64,000 bases of DNA from Gnetum montanum. Lineage: Eukaryota; Streptophyta; Gnetopsida; Gnetales; Gnetaceae. The notes below the pieces were generated by a model that was not told the DNA's origin, did not search any database, and saw nothing but the letters and a program-made list of their open reading frames with translations. Location of the stretch: NCBI GenBank assembly GCA_015680685.1, contig MNCI01015722.1:167105-231104 (forward strand), in the 5' to 3' direction. Position numbers and translations under genes: made by a program. Positions 38,501 to 53,500 of this stretch are shown here, piece by piece (position 1 is the first letter of the stretch; every line of letters starts with the position of its first letter).

Positions 38501-41500
38501 TTAAGAGTTAGATGTTAAAGTTTATGAAGCTATGTTATGTTTTTAGGTTAACACAAGGGTAAAAGTGAGAAAGGGGTTTAATGACATGTGTCCCCTTCTC
38601 CAAAAGCTATATAAGGAGCCCAAGGCTCTAAATTCAAACTTGATGTGAGATTGTTATGAAGCTGGTGATTTCATTGTATTGTGCTTTCATTTTCAATCAA
38701 CGGGGAGGGACAAGAAAAGGTTCCTTGGGTTGAAGTTCTTTAAGCTTCAATATCTTTTTTTTCTTTTCTTTATTATTTCACAATGAGTTCATAGCATAAA
38801 GCATGCTTTAGCTCAAATTTAGACAGTCATTTCACATCCAATATTATAATTGTTCACAATCTATTTCACATGTTCTTAAGTTATTTCACAATATTTTTCA
38901 ACTCTATATTCACATGTGATTGGATCCATGAATTTTATGATGTTAGATGTTTGAATCTCATATTTAAGGATAGATCTGAGTTACTTTCATTATCATTTCA
39001 CAAAATATCAGCTCAATTTCATCTCATCTTGCAAGGGTTTTGGGGGATTCTTGTGTATCTTCTTAGAATTCTTGTTTGATTTCACAATTTCATCAAAACC
39101 TATTTGCAGAATTCAATTTAAGGAAGAAATTTGATGTTAGAAAGATTTGCTCATTAGTTCTGAACATTCTTGTATCAGATCTAAGACCTTCAAGCAAGCA
39201 TTGAAGGGTTTGTTCTTGATGTTTCATGATCACAAGGGTAAGAACCCTAAAGTTTGATGCGCATTAGTTCAGGTGTTAGCTCTTACTCCATAGGCATGGG
39301 TGTTGCAATGAGTGTGCTTGGTTGTGATTATGTGTGTGGTTGATCTATTAAACTATCTATTATTTGATAAAAGTGATAGACTTTAGTGATATTGATGTGT
39401 TCATGTTTATGATTTATATGATTTGGTACTAATTTGGTGATTCATAAATGATTTGATGAGGGTGATGGATTTAAGTGTTGTTGATATGGTTTAGTTGATT
39501 ATTATAATTTGATGTTAAGTTGTGAATGTATCTATGATCTATAATTTTATTAGTGTTGTTAATGTGTTTATGATCAATATGATGAATAGCACCTCTTGTA
39601 TACTTTTGTTGAATGATGTGTTAGTGATTCATTGCATGATCAATTATTCTTCTTTGTGATTAATCTGAGTTATGTTGATGTGTGTTGTGCATTGCTTTAT
39701 GCAAGTACTAAGCATGTAATGTATTTCACTTATTCACCAATCCTCCCAAGACCCTACTTGGTGGATTGAGCATTGAGGCTCCATGTGATGATCCTTTAAG
39801 TACTCAACATGTATTGTCTATTGAATGAGCATCTAGTAATGCAATGAATAAAAGGAATATTGAGCACAGATGGAGCTAAAATGTTACATTGTTTGTGAGG
39901 TTGCTACTATGTTTTGATTATTCATTTGCTATATGCCCTAGGAATATCAAATTGATTTTTTAAACTAATTAAAATGTTTCTTGTGGACTGTATATATACA
40001 GTGTCAATATCTCATGTATACGCTTTGTTGTGTTTTCGTACAAGTTTTAGATCCATTATCTCTGCAAATGCTAATTATTGAGCAAAAAGAAAAATATTAT
40101 TTATGTTATGCTTGAAATAGGTATGTTTTGCTTAGCATAAGTGATTCTTTTAAAAATGTGTGTGTACACAATTGCTAAGGAACTTGACCAATGTACTAAG
40201 TGGAAGGAACCTAACCTATGAATCAAAAATATTATGTACGTCATGGTTAGGTTATTTTTAGGTAATGAGCATGTGGAGTGTCATGTATATTTATGATGCC
40301 CAATTCTATAGAGTTTCATCAATTAATAAAATATAATACCCCCTCCATGGCTATGAAAAGGTCACGTAATGAACTTTCAATGCTTGTTATGAATATTTTG
40401 CATTATTGATGGCCTAAAAGAGGAGGAGTTTGACTTTGATTTATGTTTTACTCTTACAGCTTATCATGTTATCATTTTGAAACCTCTTTCTTTGCATCTT
40501 GTGACATGATTCAGAAGAAGGGATGCAGCTATGAAATGAAGTAAAGCTACATAATTATTATTAGTAAATTTAAAATGGCATGTTATTACGATAAAAGTAA
40601 GCAACAAAGATAGGTATTCTTTCTGAATATTTTATAATTGTCAATTTTTTGTTACCTTAGATCAAGAGGAATTGAAATTGAGATTTGGCAAAATCATAAA
40701 TTATTGAAATTAAAGCTTTATTACGTCCGAAGACCCATAGGATCTATTGGACAAATATTAAATTTTCATGAAAAATAAAGATAGACTCTACAAATTGACC
40801 AAGCAGTAATGGGAGTAGCAAAACAAATCATACAAGTTGCTTGCTGTAAAACTATAACATTGTCTCAAATAGGTAGTCACAACACAAGCAAGAAACACAA
40901 CCTACAAATGTGCTCTTTTTGAGGGAGTTAAATCGATCTACCACTCTCAATTCTAAGATGATGAGAACTTAAGGGAAGCTTGCTAATAGTTTTCCAATAC
41001 TTGATGGAAATAGTAGTTAAGAGATAGTGAGCTTCTACATCTCGTTTATTAAATCTAATATGATGTAGATGAAATTGTCTCTTGCCTTCTACATTAGACC
41101 ACATCTATGTTAGAACCTTCTACTTGACTAGTTGGCTAATAGGTTTAGTATTTTGCTACACATCCTCCCAAGAGATATTCCATTTTCTCAATCATTGCAT
41201 CCTTTAAAAATACCAACTACAATCTAGCAAATCCTCAAGAAATGTTTTAGAGAATTTGTTTTGCCTTAAGATATGTAAACTATGAGTGTATGTAATGAAT
41301 TGGCACAATCCTTCTACTTCTAAAGGTAATAAATTACATTCACATAATAACATTAAAGTGTTTGCATCTTCACCTTTAACTCATCAAGAAGAAAAGCTTT
41401 TTGCACTTTTACAATATCTTTCCAAAGTTTAGTACTAAGTCCAAGTCCCCAAACATGTCCATACAATACAATAGGATAGATGATAGTCTGAAAATTTTGT

Positions 41501-44500
41501 TTTCTGAACTTCCAAGCCTAGAGTCCTAAATCTTTGTACTTATTTTTGAAAGCATACAATGCCTTGAAACTTCCTGCCATTCTTTCTTTGATGCACTGCC
41601 CCCACATGTAATTGTTCATATAAATTAGACCCAAATATTTTTAAAAATCTACTATTTCTACATTGGTACATCCAAAATGGTTTGATCATGAAATGTTGAA
41701 AGTTATGTATCTGGGAGTTGAACCTGAAACTTGTTAGGATATGACTTGATTAATTTTTAATAGTGATCAAGCAAAGAATTGAACTCATGACTTGCTACAA
41801 TGGAACTTAAATGAATTAAGAAGAAAAGAAAGAATAAGTTACAAGAAATAACCCATTATCTCTTGAATTTCACTAGTAGTTACAAAGAAAGATGAGTGCA
41901 CATGGGAAAAGAAAGAGAAAACAACTACAAGGAAGTGTAGCTAGCAAAAATAACAAGAGTGCAACAAAAGAAGATTAGGGCTATTGTAAAAGACAACAAA
42001 AGAACTTCTGTGGCTGAAACAGAAAATAAACAACAAAAAAAGGACATTGTGGCTACTACAAAAGGCAGCAAAAATGAAAAAAAAAATCAAATCTGAGCAA
42101 CAATCCAGCATACTAATGATTTCCACTTGGACAACCACAAGGGAGTGTGGCTGAGAGAAAAAAGAACATTTTTTGAAAAAAAACTGTAGCTACTACAAAA
42201 GACAGCAAATGAAAGAAAATCAGAACTAGGAAGCAATCTAATATTTTAATAAATTGCTCTTGGTAAACAAGAAATCTAAGCAAGAAGGTAAGGTGATCTT
42301 TCTATTGCTATATCTAGTAAATGGACAGCATTAGTTGATTATCTCAATGTTCCCTCTGGTGCCTGATCTAGTTCTTATGCATATATGAAAGAGATAGAGG
42401 TTTGTGAATCTACACTGGAGTGCACAGATTTTAATTTCTTTGTGTTGATGCATCCATTATCCTTCTTTCTTCAAAGAATTTGATTTTCAGTGCTATTGCT
42501 GATAAAAAAATGAGAACCAGTTCCTTGCTAAACATGATCTCTGAAGATTTTTATAATGATATTGAATGTTTGTATATTCCCACGTTGATTTTTATTATTT
42601 TAGACCTACTTTAGGTCTCATTTCTTCTGCCCTCAGATTTTGTTTGCCAAAAATTAGAATGCATTAAAATAAAAGAAAAATTGGTTAATTATAACTCTGC
42701 CAATGCTGGTCCCAAGCCCGGATATGAAAGGAGGAGGATTAGTGTCAGGTTAGCAACCGGCTATAAAACCATGCCAAATCTCATGGATGAGTTCTTTTTC
42801 AGATTTTGTAGATGCTAGGGCATTCCTAGATGCGATGAGTAGCAGTCATAGGATGGACAAAGGCTTGCTAGGACATCCTCCAAAAAAGGTACGATAAACA
42901 AAGATCTAGCTCTTCATAAAGGCAAATAGAGAAAAAGAACTCAAGTGGCCAACCCCATTTTGTTGAGACAAGGCTAGGATGATGATGATGATGANAGCCA
43001 ACCCCATTTTGTTGAGACAAGGCTAGGATGATGATGATGATGATAAAACATTGGCTAATTATCATCTATTCATGAGTTTATGTCAACATTCAGCTACGAT
43101 CAGTGATGTGAGACAGAAATAGCTCTCTTTTCTTATAAAAATGAGAAAAAAATATGTGTTATAATCCTCCCACATGTAAACTTTATTCACAAGAAGCAGC
43201 AATCATCCACTTCCCTTTCCTTTTAGTTTCCATGTCCCAATGATTACTTAGATTCATTAGATTCATAGTAACAACTGATGGCTAGGAAAACTCTCCATTC
43301 TTTAATGGGTTAGTTTCTTTAATAGCATTTAAAACATACTTGATATGCACAGTTAATTTCATTCTATGGTATGTTGGGGATAGTCATGTTTAGAAGCCTA
43401 AAAGTCTCTATAGAGTAAGTCCTTTAATGTTCATTAAATGCATTGTAAATTTTGTCATAGTTGGATTTTCCTTTTATGCAAACAATTTAGTATTTATTTC
43501 TTCTTCTTCTTCTTTTTTGAAAAACTTTTGGGAAATACTATTATCACAAAGAAAAAATATTTATAGATAGATGGGAAGGCAGAAAGGCCATTCCCAAGAA
43601 ACCAGACATAGTGCCCTAGAACCAGGGAGGTGCCCCCAAAAAACCAAAATTTCCCCAAGTTGCATGACCTCAGTAGCAACACCAAAACAAAACCCAAACA
43701 ACAACAGTAGCAACACCAAAACAAAACCCAAACAACAACAAAAGCAACTGAGACAAAAAATGTCAAGGGACAACTACAATGTTAAGAAAAGAAAAAGATT
43801 AACAGCTGACAACCACAACCCTGTCCAATGACCAATAGAAGCAAAACACAAAACATCAATAAACCAAAAGGCCCACCCCACCACCCCTAAGGGTGGTGGG
43901 GCATCTAGTCACAATGATAATTAAGAGACAACCATGAGTGCAAGGCGTCCAATTACACGCGATGCTCCTCAGAGTCCACAAAGGTGGCCACCTCCTGGAA
44001 AAGCTTAAAGGCCTCTGCCTTCCTAGCTTGGGAGATAGCCAACCCAACCCCATGTGGGTGCAGTTTCACCGAGGCAAGCCTGATATGGCAACAAAGCTCC
44101 TGCCAAGAAACCACACAATTAACTTGCATCCTCATATATGGGCATTTTCCCACATGCAATCAAGCAACGATATTGATCTTATGAGCCCACATTAATTGTT
44201 TCTGTCGTTCGATGTCTTTAAGGGACTCACGAGCTCTGTGCTCATCAGCTTCCCACTCCAGCACTTTCTGATGCCGCACCTCCTTCTACAACTCCCTCCC
44301 AAACCTTTCTAAGCTGCTCTTTGAGAGCAGCTTGCACCTTGGCATCCTTGGCAAGACTTTGCCAACAAACCACCTCCAACTCCTCCCTATGCCACATCTC
44401 TATCTCATGAAGATGACGTTGGAAAAACTCCTCACATGCAACCCACTTAGCCTCCCAAACACAATGCTCCTCAACCTGAACCACCAAAGTTTCCTCCTCC

Positions 44501-47500
44501 TGAGCCAAACCCAGCTACACCTCCAACCCCAAGAGGTCATTCCTAGTCTAAATGGGCTCCTCTCCTGAATCCACCACGGCGGAAGTCCTCCCAGTAGCCA
44601 TAAGTGCCAGAACAACTGGCCGACAAGGACTATCCATCGAGCTACCCTCAAACTTCCGCCGTTTGTCTTCCCAAGAGGTCATTCCTAGTCTAAATGGGCT
44701 CCTCTCATGAATCCACCACGGCGGAAGTCCTCCCAGTAGCCATAAGTGCCAGAACAACTGTCCGACAAGGACTATCCATCGAGCTACCCTCAAACTTCCA
44801 CCGTTTGTAGAAGACAGAGTGACTAAAAGATTGCACCATACATAAAACATGAGCCTTTCCAGTAGCTCTCCACAGGGCCAAAATTAACTTCGAATGTCTC
44901 CCCAGCTGTCAACATCTCAAGGACGCTAGAAAAAACTTAGGAAGGTTAACCTAGCATCCCATCTGAAGACACTTTAGAAACGCAAAATGAGTGCCCTAAA
45001 GTTTCAACCCATTCCCAGAGTGAATGAAAAATTGTTCAACCAAATCAGCCACCAGATGCCAAAAATTGGAGAGGGTGGACCGTGGCACGTAGCCACTAGA
45101 AATTCTCGGAATATGCCCCATAAAGAAACTCTGGGTGTCCTATAGCCCTCTAGTAACAGGCAAAATTTCTTTCCCCGTTGCAAGCACATCTAAAGCCCTC
45201 AGCAAAGCCTTTTTAGTGAGGTTGATCCTGACCCCATGAAAAGTCGTCGAAGTGTCATGCCAATTGGCAAAAATTCATCATCTAGCAAAGTTGGACCCCC
45301 CACCAGCTTGGGAAGCAAAGACTCCCAACCCATGCAGTGCACCAGGTCCCACAATTCAGTTCTCTCTTAGTATTGTTGACAAGACAGCTCAAACGTTGGC
45401 ATCGCCCCCATCGCAACAGAAGCTCCCCTCCACAATCTAAAACCCTCTGCAACAATCTGCACAAGCTAAGGAAGTAGAACTTGCTAGAAGATCAACCTAT
45501 TGCATGCATGCCATAAACACCAGAGAATGGCAGTAGCTTGAGAATCTCTACTAAAAATAATGGGGGGAGTTAACCCAATCACTAGCCACATCACCCTTCT
45601 AAAAGGACACTCATAAGCGAAATGATCCCATGTCTCCGCCTCATGCATGCATGAAGGACATGTGTCCTCAATGCCTAAGCCCCTACACCACAGCATCACA
45701 CACACTGGGATTGCCCTATGATTAAGAAGCCAAAGAAAGGTCTTTAGCTTTTTCGACATGCATCCCTTCCAAATAGTGGTCCACCCCGAAGCAGCCAGAT
45801 AGTGATGGTTAATGAGTAAACGCAGTGGCACGTCTTGCAAAGCATGTTGGTTCATCATCAAAGCATGCTGACAAATGGCATGCCACAAGATAGAATCCCC
45901 ACGCGATGTTGTCCACTACTGATATTTATTCTTCATGAGGCATATCCAGGGTGCAACCTCCATGCCACTTTGGGCCATTCTTTGCATCAAATGTTGTCAC
46001 CCTATCATAACAAGGTTGGACAATTTCAAAATTCCTACCTCGCCCATAGCTCTAGGCCTCACCACCATCTCCCAAGCTAGTAAATGCATCCATTGCACCA
46101 CCCCCCACAACGCCACCCCCCACCCCCCCCCCCCCCCCCCCCCCCCCCCCCNNNNNNNNNNNNNNNNNNNNNNNNNNNNNNNCGCGAGGGGGGGGGGTGT
46201 TGGGGTGGGTGTTGTTGGGAATATTTATTTATTCTTATTTTAATACACTAATCCAATTTATTTGACAAAAATTATGTTCTTTCATTTGGGAAAAGAAAAG
46301 AAGAAAATGTGTGTGTGATCATGTATGGTTATTTGCTTTCCATAAAATAAACTCACATAAATTAAGATTAGAAGCCCTTTGATTGATATGCCTTGTGTGA
46401 TGAATGTAACATTTCTAGGAAATGCTAAATAATTTTTATAATAATATATCCACTATTATACCTTCAATGGATGAATTACATTGTTTTCTAATATACATGC
46501 TACCCTGGAAGTGGACAAGAACAGCACTATCCAACTCTATCCATGCATATAGTTACTTAGGCTTAATATCTTGAGTCATTGGACCCAAGGGGGTTGAGTT
46601 GCACAACACCCACCACTCATAAGTATATACCCACATCATGTACAATCCCCAATCACTTATCTTTGGGTATGTTGAGGTATAGTCCAAAAATAATGGTTGA
46701 GCTAAGCATTGTTTATGTAATATAAAACCCAAAGATAACCTATCTCATGGCTAGATTGGTCTAGATTCTTCAAGTTGGATAGCCCTTAATGTGGGAATGC
46801 ACTACCACATAGCATGGGCAAAGTTGGTGAAGCCTATATATTTTGTATCCATTGTTTGAAGCCTCTATAAATTAAATAATATTGTTTGACAAAAACAATG
46901 GAAGATTAGGATCAAACACAACATTTGTTAGTGAAACTTGTTAAACAAACTTGAAATAAGTGAGTCACACAACTATTTGTTATTTTCTATCTTATTAAGT
47001 GATTTGAAATGATAGCCAGCACCTTTGGCTATGCATCTCCTTGAGGTATCATAGTACTAGTTAAGATAGATAATATGAAATTGATGCACTGATTGTTAGA
47101 ATTATGAAGAGCAAAAAAGTTTTATGCCATCAACATGTTAAGGTTAGTATAAGTAGTGTAGAGAATATACAATTGGCCAGTTGGTTAGTTTGCATTGTGC
47201 CTTGCACCCAAAGATATTGGGTTCAAAGCCCAATACCAACACCCCAAACATGCTAACCTAGAGCCATTATTCCAAGCATATCACTACTAATTCTTTCAAA
47301 AAAATAAAGGTAGCATGTAACGTAGGAACTATAATCAACCTACCATTATATTGGGCTACATTTTTATTAGTTGCTAGTATAAGCCTAGCCCTATATTATA
47401 AGAATTTGGGAAAAAATGTAGTGAAAATTTAGAGATTGGCTATAAGGGATCATACATTTCTTCACTCACTTCTACCCATTATGATCCCATCATCTACATC

Positions 47501-50500
47501 CTTCTCCTTCTTACTTGCAATTAACAATCAAGCATGACAATCCACAAAGAAGATAGAGGATGAAGTCAAATCTTCCTCACCAGTAGTATCCCTCTAAAGA
47601 GGTGACTTTGAAAAATAAGCCTCTATTTTACAAAAGTTAACATACATACTGATAAACACCTTCCTACAAACACAAAAGCATCCCATTTTAAGCATGCAAA
47701 TCCCCCCAACTAACCAACCAAATATTAGGGCAAAAACACCCTTCCTTCCCTTCAAAAGAATAGATTCAAATGCAAGCAAGGTCATCCACTGCTAAGATTG
47801 TAAAGGAGTTTGCTCATCACCAAGAGGTAATCAATAGTATGAAGAATGCAAACATTCACATATTCATATAAGTGGGGATATGTCCTATCAAGATCCTTGG
47901 CCTTCCCCACCTCATCATCAACATCACTATCAATTAGGTGGAAAAGAAGCTCAGGTTTCTTGCACCTAGATAAATGGGGAACCACAAACATTTTAAGCTA
48001 GTGTGTGCTACTATGAAGGTACTTGACAACAAGGAATAAAGGCAACAAATCCTCCTCAATGATATCAACTTTCCAAGGGTTATAAACTTTGTGGTCCAGA
48101 TGGAGTTATCTAGCCAATCTAGGGTTTTCTTTTGACTTTCCTTTCTTTTTAGTTCTATGGTGTAGCATGGGTCCAATGTGTTAAAAAACATGTCTTGTTG
48201 GTGGATCAAAGGTTGTTATCCTCCAAAATGGGGGTTGGATGAGTATGGAGATCCTTACAAGTTCCATGTTGTCTTAATTATCACCAAAGAACTACATGGC
48301 CCTAATTCCTTGTGAACCTCTTCACAAGGATATGTAAGCTTGTTGAGGAGGCTTTGCCTCTTTGGCTCAAGCAACCACCCTTGTCTACAAAGTGGGGCTT
48401 AAGGCTAGCTGTGTTAGAGTAGGAACATGTCTTAGCTCTCATAAGGAAACAATATCATGTGTATGCTAGTACCTTTTCTATGGTCATACATATGTGCACA
48501 TCTTGTTGATCCTGCAACTTGTATGATTACTTAAGGCATACTCACTACACCTCTATCTATGGGACTAATAGGTTGTGTGTACTTATGTTGTGCTTGCAAT
48601 TGTTGTAAACATTAAGGCAAAGTCCACCTTGCATCTGTCCTCCTTTTGTTGCTGATTCGAGGCTCTTGGATGGTGCCATGTGGCAGTTTTCAAGAGCAGC
48701 ACTGTAACACAATGGGCCAAATTTATCGATGATATGAGCTAATGTGTAGGGGCAGTCACCCTGTCTAAATATGGCAGCACCTACAAATAGGAATGTACAA
48801 GTCGTGGTTGATTCATGGAAAATTTTGGATCTAGAACATGGGGGTGCTCTCTGACCTGGCCTCACACTATTTGTCTATATATTAATACATACTAACCTCT
48901 TCCCAAAAGGAAAAAAATATACTTCCATAGTATGTCAATAATAGTGACATCTTGTAGCTAACATGATAAATTCCTATAGACTTAAGGGATCTTTGATCAA
49001 TCAAGCAATCACCATGTCATAGCAGAGGATGTAATGTCCTTGTAACATAAAGAGTATTCTTAATGACCATCACTACTAAGTCATTGTTGCTTTAACCAAA
49101 CCACCACCAAGTTACTCCATAATATCTTGTTAAGCATAACAACTGGTATGTCACAACACCTCCTCATCAGGGTATTGAACCCCATGTACAAAACTTCATA
49201 AGCCTTTCCATGATGTTGGCCTCCATGAACTCACTAAGTCTGAATTCCTTGAATGATTTAACAGAAATATTTCCACATCAACACTAGTTTTCTTATCCAT
49301 CTTAAACATCACCATGGTAACTTAAAATTTTTGGAAGAGACCAAGAATCTGAAATTAAAAGAGGATATGATAAAGTTTAAAAGTTTATAAATGATGGTAG
49401 AGAAAGCTTCCAAGGAGATCTTTCATAATCTAAAGATTATAAATTCTAATTGAGATATTGAAATAAAGGAACTTAGAATGTGAACAAATGACAATGAATA
49501 AAGTATTATACATAGAACTACATGTAGCTTAATGCTATCATCATAGAAAACAATAAATTTTAGGAGTGGGGAACAAAAATTAACTTTTTTAGTAGGCTGG
49601 GTTTGTGAGAAATAGACTCCTTCAGGATCAGGTTATTCTTCTGTAGGAGATTCCTCACTCCCTTTCGGTGGAGCATTTCCCTAGGCTATGCTTTAAGCTT
49701 GACATTGTGAAAGCTTACGACAATGTCAATTTGGATGCCTTGAGAAATCAAATGGTGGGGAAAGGTTTCAGTCATGCTTTCATTGACTTCTGTCTTCAAA
49801 TATAGCCATCTGCTGCTTAGTCCATTGACCTAGAAGGGGCTCTTTGGGGTTTCTCATCGTTGGGGTGGGGCCTCCAATAGAGGGACCTATTGTCTCCGTA
49901 TCTTTTCATTACGGTTATGGACACTTTGTAGGATTACTATAGAGTCGAAGGGGTGCGGGGCCTGCACATCAATAGGGTTGACTGCATGGCGGAACACTAT
50001 GCATATAACACCATACTTTTTACATGCGCTTTAGTGCCGCAGGCTAAAGCTTTGGATCAGGCCTTATTGCATATGGCAAGGGAGGTGGGCCTAGAGGTGA
50101 ATCATGCCAAATCTGTACTTTACATAACTCACACTAATCCCAGGGTAAAAGCTCATATCATGCAAACTTTGGGGGTCCTGCCTATTATTGATTGTGACTA
50201 GTATCTAGGATTTCCCATGTTTGAATGGCATCGTAGGAGAGCTTGGGTGGGTTCAACTCCTCAAACGTATTCAGCAACAAATTGAGCATTGGACTGCCTG
50301 CTTTCTAACTCGAAAAGGGCAGATCCTATTGGCCACCTTAGTGCTTTCATCCATTGCGTGATTTACAGCTTCCATTGCTAGCCCGTCCCTTGACATTGGA
50401 GACAAAGTGGATTAATTAATTCAAATTTTCATTTGGTTGGGGGGGTAAGCAGGGGGAGGGGGTGGTGGCTTGGGATGTGATTGCGCACCCTCACAATGCG

Positions 50501-53500
50501 GGCGACTAGGAATTTTGAAATTTAGTGATTTGGTAATGATGGGACAGCAATAGCTGGTTCACCACATGTCACGAGCTGACATGAATACGGTGTCCTTGAT
50601 TCGGATCATGCACCATAAGTATCATCAATGGACTACAACTGCGCAGGATTCTCTTTTATTGTGCTTGATCTGCCAGCACGTTCACTGTATGATGGTGTTT
50701 GGATGGCAGGCTGTGCAACCTAGGCATAATTAAAAAACAATTTTTGGCAGTCCCTGGCTAGCGTCAAGTTTGGCATGGACACCTACCTAAAAAAATCAAA
50801 GCCTTCTTATGGCTTATTAACCATAAGGCCCTTTTCATACACATGGAATTGCGTCAACGCGGATTACGAATTGAGGAAACATGTCCGACATGCAAGCAAG
50901 AGGCTGAAACGTGTCAGCATTTTGATTCTGATTGCCCTTTTAGCATTCTCATGTGGTGTGTTGCCGGAATCCATCCTCTAATCGTTTTAACTGAGGATTT
51001 GAGGGTGACTACCATTCTTTGATGCCTATGGAAGGCACATAAGAGGCTTGTGTTGTAACAAGTGCCACTGCCAACTCTAGGACAAGTTGTAGTGGAGTGA
51101 CTTAGACTGTGGAGGGAGGTGATTGCCACTATGGGCACGACACCTACATTCGAGCCATCTTGTGATCATTTTCAGTCTAATGCAGAATTGTGGGACCTAG
51201 TCAGTCAGGTGGGTTGGGCTGATTTTCTGCCAAGATTGTTGGGGGATCCTACTTTGCTAGATGGCGAATTCTTCACCAACTGGCAGGGGAGTTTGACTTC
51301 TTTCCGTCGGGTCACAATTGATCTTACGAAAGAGGTGTTGGCACAGGTTTTGGGTGTCATTGTCAAGTCAAGTTGTGACACCAATGCTACGTGGGCTTTA
51401 GGATGCTCAATCCTTCTTTGAATGGCCTTTTCCATGAATTGTTAATGGACAAATCTCAAAGTCTACTCTGCCTGCTTTTTGGCAGTTGGCCATAGAGCTC
51501 ATTGAAAGGTTTTTTGCCTAGCCGGGGAATGTGTGGAAGCTTTAGGGGGTTCATTTTGCGTTCCTGAAGTGCCTCCAAATGGGGTGACAAGTCAATGTTC
51601 CAAGGTTCTTTTAGCATCACTAAGGCAAAGACATTTTTGGCGGCACTCAGGTCGTATCTTGGCTATTAACAGTCTGGGGGACTTGTATCTTGTTTCCTTT
51701 CTGTTTGTTTACTTGATATATCCCCTTTACCGTGTTCCTACGAGGTGATCCTTTACCTCTTTTGGTGGGAAGGTGGATACCAGCCACCTTGGTTTTTGGT
51801 TGCTGTGGTGTTTGGTGGGTTTCTTCCCCTCTTTGTTGCTTCTGAGTTGTACATGTCTTTTTAATACATTCCAAAAATTTCTCTCAAAAAAAAAAAACAA
51901 ACAAATGTATACATTATAAAATAAAACCTTGCAAAGCTAGGACTTTAATTGACATAACCTACAATATCTCCAGTTCGACAAAATCACACTTACCAAAGGA
52001 AAGATGAATAAATTCTGCTTTGGATGAAGAGCAAGAAAAATTAACTGTTCTGGATTAGGAGATTTCATGGAAAACATATGCTTGCAAATCTCCCTTGTCT
52101 GTTCCCCTAACATAAATGCCCGCAGTGATGCAACTTTTGTCAGTAATTTCCATCGGCCTTCTGTGAAATAAAAAAACTAATGTTATTGTCATAAATAGTC
52201 AGTTTACTAAAAATTCATACTTGTCCAAGAAATCAAAGATTATAGTTTTAAAAAAATGCACTCCTGAATTTCTACAAGCAGAATATCTTTTAAAAAATTA
52301 CAATGGAGGACAAGAGATACATAGAATGTAAATGAATGCAAAAGCACATGGTAAACAATGATATAAGAAATAACTCATGACTGCTGCTTTTAACTAAAAT
52401 TACTAACAAATAGACATGACAATTTACAGAAGAAAAGAACCATGTGTGTCAAATGAGAAGTAGCTGATGAAGTGAAACAAAAATAAATATAAATATAAGG
52501 TAGGTCTGGTTCAAAAGAGGGAAATTGGCTGGGAAAATTTGGAAAAGACGCTTTCTTCAAAGCTTTCCCTATCATATTTTACACAAAGAAACCAATAATT
52601 GAAGACAAACAGGCAGAAAATATTGCGTCCATACGTTCAAAAAAAGACCACAAAAATGACATTGTCCAAAATAATGAACTAAGAATGCCCTATATCTAAA
52701 CTAGCAATAAAACCATAATTATCCTCTCTTCAAATTTATTACTATAGAAACAAACTATAAGAACCAGAACAAAGATGAAAGCTACACCTTACTTAGCTTC
52801 TAATTTGAAAAAAGAAAATTTTCAGTTTTAGGTAAGAATGTTGCAAAACCTTTATCAGATGGGAATTTTGACAGGTCTATGTTCACTGTCAAATTGAATC
52901 CTTGTTCTGGATTTTCAATGATCTGCATGACATGGCCATAGGAAGCCTTGACAGCTTCTGTAACAGCAAGAGGAAGATTGAGAATGGAAATAGGTTGTTG
53001 ACCTTGAGAGAAAATTGGAATTGATATTGAAATCTCCAGGTAGCCTGCTTCTGACGACTGAAAATAAAAGGCTATATAAAATTTTCAATTACATGGTAAA
53101 GGAAAATAATACTAAATATGTGGTTTAATTAACAATCAAAACACATCCTAGAAATTATGGTCAGAAAATACATAATATAAAGCTTACGCAATACAGTAAT
53201 TCCACAACTAAGACAATAACTTCAAAAAAATATATTTTAGAACTGATTAAAATTTTATGATATGCAAGTGAAATAATCAAGATATTGCTAAATGCTACCA
53301 ATGGAGAAAATGTTAAATTATCCTCAATCAACTGAAGAGCATATAAAACAACAAATCAAATTACGACTGATGGAAGTAGGACCCACTACAATAAACCTCT
53401 GAAAATTCATTACAATTTTTTTCTCAACTAGATTAGGGACCAAATTTACATTGGTAGATACTAAAAGTTCATTTGACCTAGAGATGTTAATTATAGAACC

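Larger units (their letters stand above)
43498..46100 (-). mobile_element. LINE D: 5'-truncated L1-type element with long C-terminal extension
   Basis: On the minus strand, from high to low coordinates: the end of the RT (about 46100-45900), then the zinc-binding region in one open frame of 134 codons, 45888-45484 (TTIWKGCMSKKLKTFLWLLN, TCPSCMHEAETWDHFAYECP), with close matches to LINE B. The extension domain follows at about 45478-44900 (ELWDLVHCMGWESLLPKL, FFIHSGNGLKL), then a coiled-coil-like segment at 44508-44245 (EEFFQRHLHEIEMWHREELE) and a final frame at 44159-43953. A T-rich run (CTTCTTCTTCTTC) at 43498-43516 is the AAG-repeat tail. The 5' end abuts the assembly gap. Confidence 0.8.

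Noticed and set aside
43571-44651. Plus-strand ORFs of 66-86 codons
   Set aside because: They are antisense shadows of the LINE D extension and coiled-coil frames.
45935-46243. 102-codon plus-strand ORF crossing the N gap
   Set aside because: It runs through poly-C, undefined bases and poly-G, and is antisense to LINE D.
47168-47245. Functional tRNA gene
   Set aside because: A and B boxes and a T-arm are present, but the acceptor stem does not pair and no clear anticodon arm forms; better read as a SINE or pseudogene.
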